Positions 5,624 through 6,126 of a stretch of DNA of 6,126 nt are shown one piece after another; position 1 is the stretch's first letter, and every line of letters starts with the position of its first letter. The notes under the pieces were generated by a model, which saw only the letters and a program-made list of their open reading frames with translations, did not search any database and was not told the origin of the DNA. A program made the translations under genes and the position numbers. Source of the DNA: RGIG3009 sp964390295 (GTDB lineage Bacteria > Bacillota > Clostridia > Oscillospirales > Acutalibacteraceae); the NCBI GenBank assembly GCA_964390295.1, contig CAYMHR010000055.1:1-6126 (forward strand), given 5' to 3'.

Positions 5624-6126
5624 TCAACTCAATTCCAATGCAAGTGCTTCGATTTGATGGGTGCTCTCCTCACTTAATGCGGACATGATTTTTACCGTAT
5701 TTTCGACATAAGACAGATTGTTGCTTTTTTCCAGCAGGGATTTCATAACCTTAGCAGCCATTGGCGCCCAACTGCCGTTTTCCATAAAAGCAACGGTGCG
5801 ATTGCTGTAATTGCGATCGGTCAGCTTAGAAATAAAAGCGCGCATAAAGGGAAAAATATCGGCGTTATACGTCGGTGAAGCCAATACGAGCTTGCTGTAA
5901 CGAAAAGCATCCGCTACCGCGGTTGACATGTCGCAACGCGCTAAATCGTAGATCACCACAGGACTGTTACCGGCGGCTTTCAACTTTTCGGCTAGCAGCA
6001 ATGCAGCCGACTTGGTATTCCCATAAATGGATGTGTAGGCAATTACCACACCTTCCGTTTCCGGCTGGTAGCTTGCCCAAGTGGTATACAACGTTAAGCA
6101 GGAGTTGATTTTATCGGTAATCACCG
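5624..6126 (-). CDS. fprA: FprA-type flavodiiron protein, C-terminal flavodoxin domain (5' part outside window)
   Basis: The last 166 codons of an A-type flavoprotein. Intact members join an N-terminal metallo-beta-lactamase-like diiron domain to a C-terminal FMN-binding flavodoxin domain. They reduce O2 to water, or NO to N2O, using electrons from rubredoxin or similar donors, and protect anaerobes. Visible here: the inter-domain linker (KINSCLTLYTTWASYQPE), the FMN phosphate loop TSIYGNT, the ASPTYNADIFP loop, and ENGSWAPMAAKVM, a block typical of clostridial FprA proteins. The first codons read GTG ATT ACC, but this GTG is almost certainly an internal Val, because the linker is already under way and a stand-alone flavodoxin would not carry it. 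The protein ends at TGA 5626-5624. The diiron domain must lie beyond the right edge, so its metal ligands cannot be checked. A different flavodoxin-fused protein is the main alternative. Confidence 0.85.
   Translation of the reverse strand, partial: VITDKINSCLTLYTTWASYQPETEGVVIAYTSIYGNTKSAALLLAEKLKAAGNSPVVIYDLARCDMSTAVADAFRYSKLVLASPTYNADIFPFMRAFISKLTDRNYSNRTVAFMENGSWAPMAAKVMKSLLEKSNNLSYVENTVKIMSALSEESTHQIEALALELS

Noticed and set aside
5875..6108. Plus-strand open frame of 77 codons
   Set aside because: It is antisense to the flavodoxin domain of the FprA-type gene, with no supporting signals.

Overview
The window looks like ordinary chromosome from an anaerobic, Gram-positive-type bacterium, most likely a Clostridia-class Bacillota. 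This is an inference. It rests on the tail of an FprA-type flavodiiron protein (an O2/NO detoxification enzyme common in strict anaerobes), a lipoprotein with clostridial/streptococcal-style wall-binding repeats and a VanY-type carboxypeptidase domain, consensus sigma-A-like promoters, strong purine-rich ribosome binding sites and compact intergenic gaps. Base composition is balanced rather than AT-extreme. I see no rRNA, tRNA, CRISPR array, insertion sequence or phage gene.

Layout, left to right. (1) 1-1829, minus: a large OPT-family transporter, cut off at its C-terminus by the window edge, with its own near-consensus promoter at 1870-1898. (2) 1907-1935: the terminator of the next gene, directly abutting that promoter. 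(3) 1940-2752, minus: an alpha/beta-hydrolase of the acetyl-esterase/BD-FAE type with a GTG start. (4) 2789-2854: back-to-back divergent promoters whose -35 boxes lie inside one long inverted repeat. (5) 2881-3654, plus: a NagD-like HAD-IIA phosphatase, followed by a strong terminator. (6) 3733-4336, minus: a broken XRE-family regulator with a membrane tail, carrying one frameshift and one in-frame stop. (7) 4383-5414, minus: a wall-binding-repeat lipoprotein with a VanY-type D,D-carboxypeptidase domain, preceded by a promoter and a leader of about 120 nt. (8) 5624-6126, minus: the flavodoxin-like C-terminal domain of an FprA-type protein, cut by the right edge.

Genes working together: the hydrolase and the HAD phosphatase share one divergent control region and are the best candidates for co-regulation or mutually exclusive expression. 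The carboxypeptidase gene lies 46 nt upstream of the regulator pseudogene on the same strand, so the two were probably once co-transcribed. The remaining neighbours have no evident functional link. No gene-free stretch exceeds 300 bases.

I did not find a convincing undescribed multi-gene system. The items most worth a second look are the 30-bp dyad joining the two divergent -35 boxes, and the doubly damaged membrane-linked regulator.
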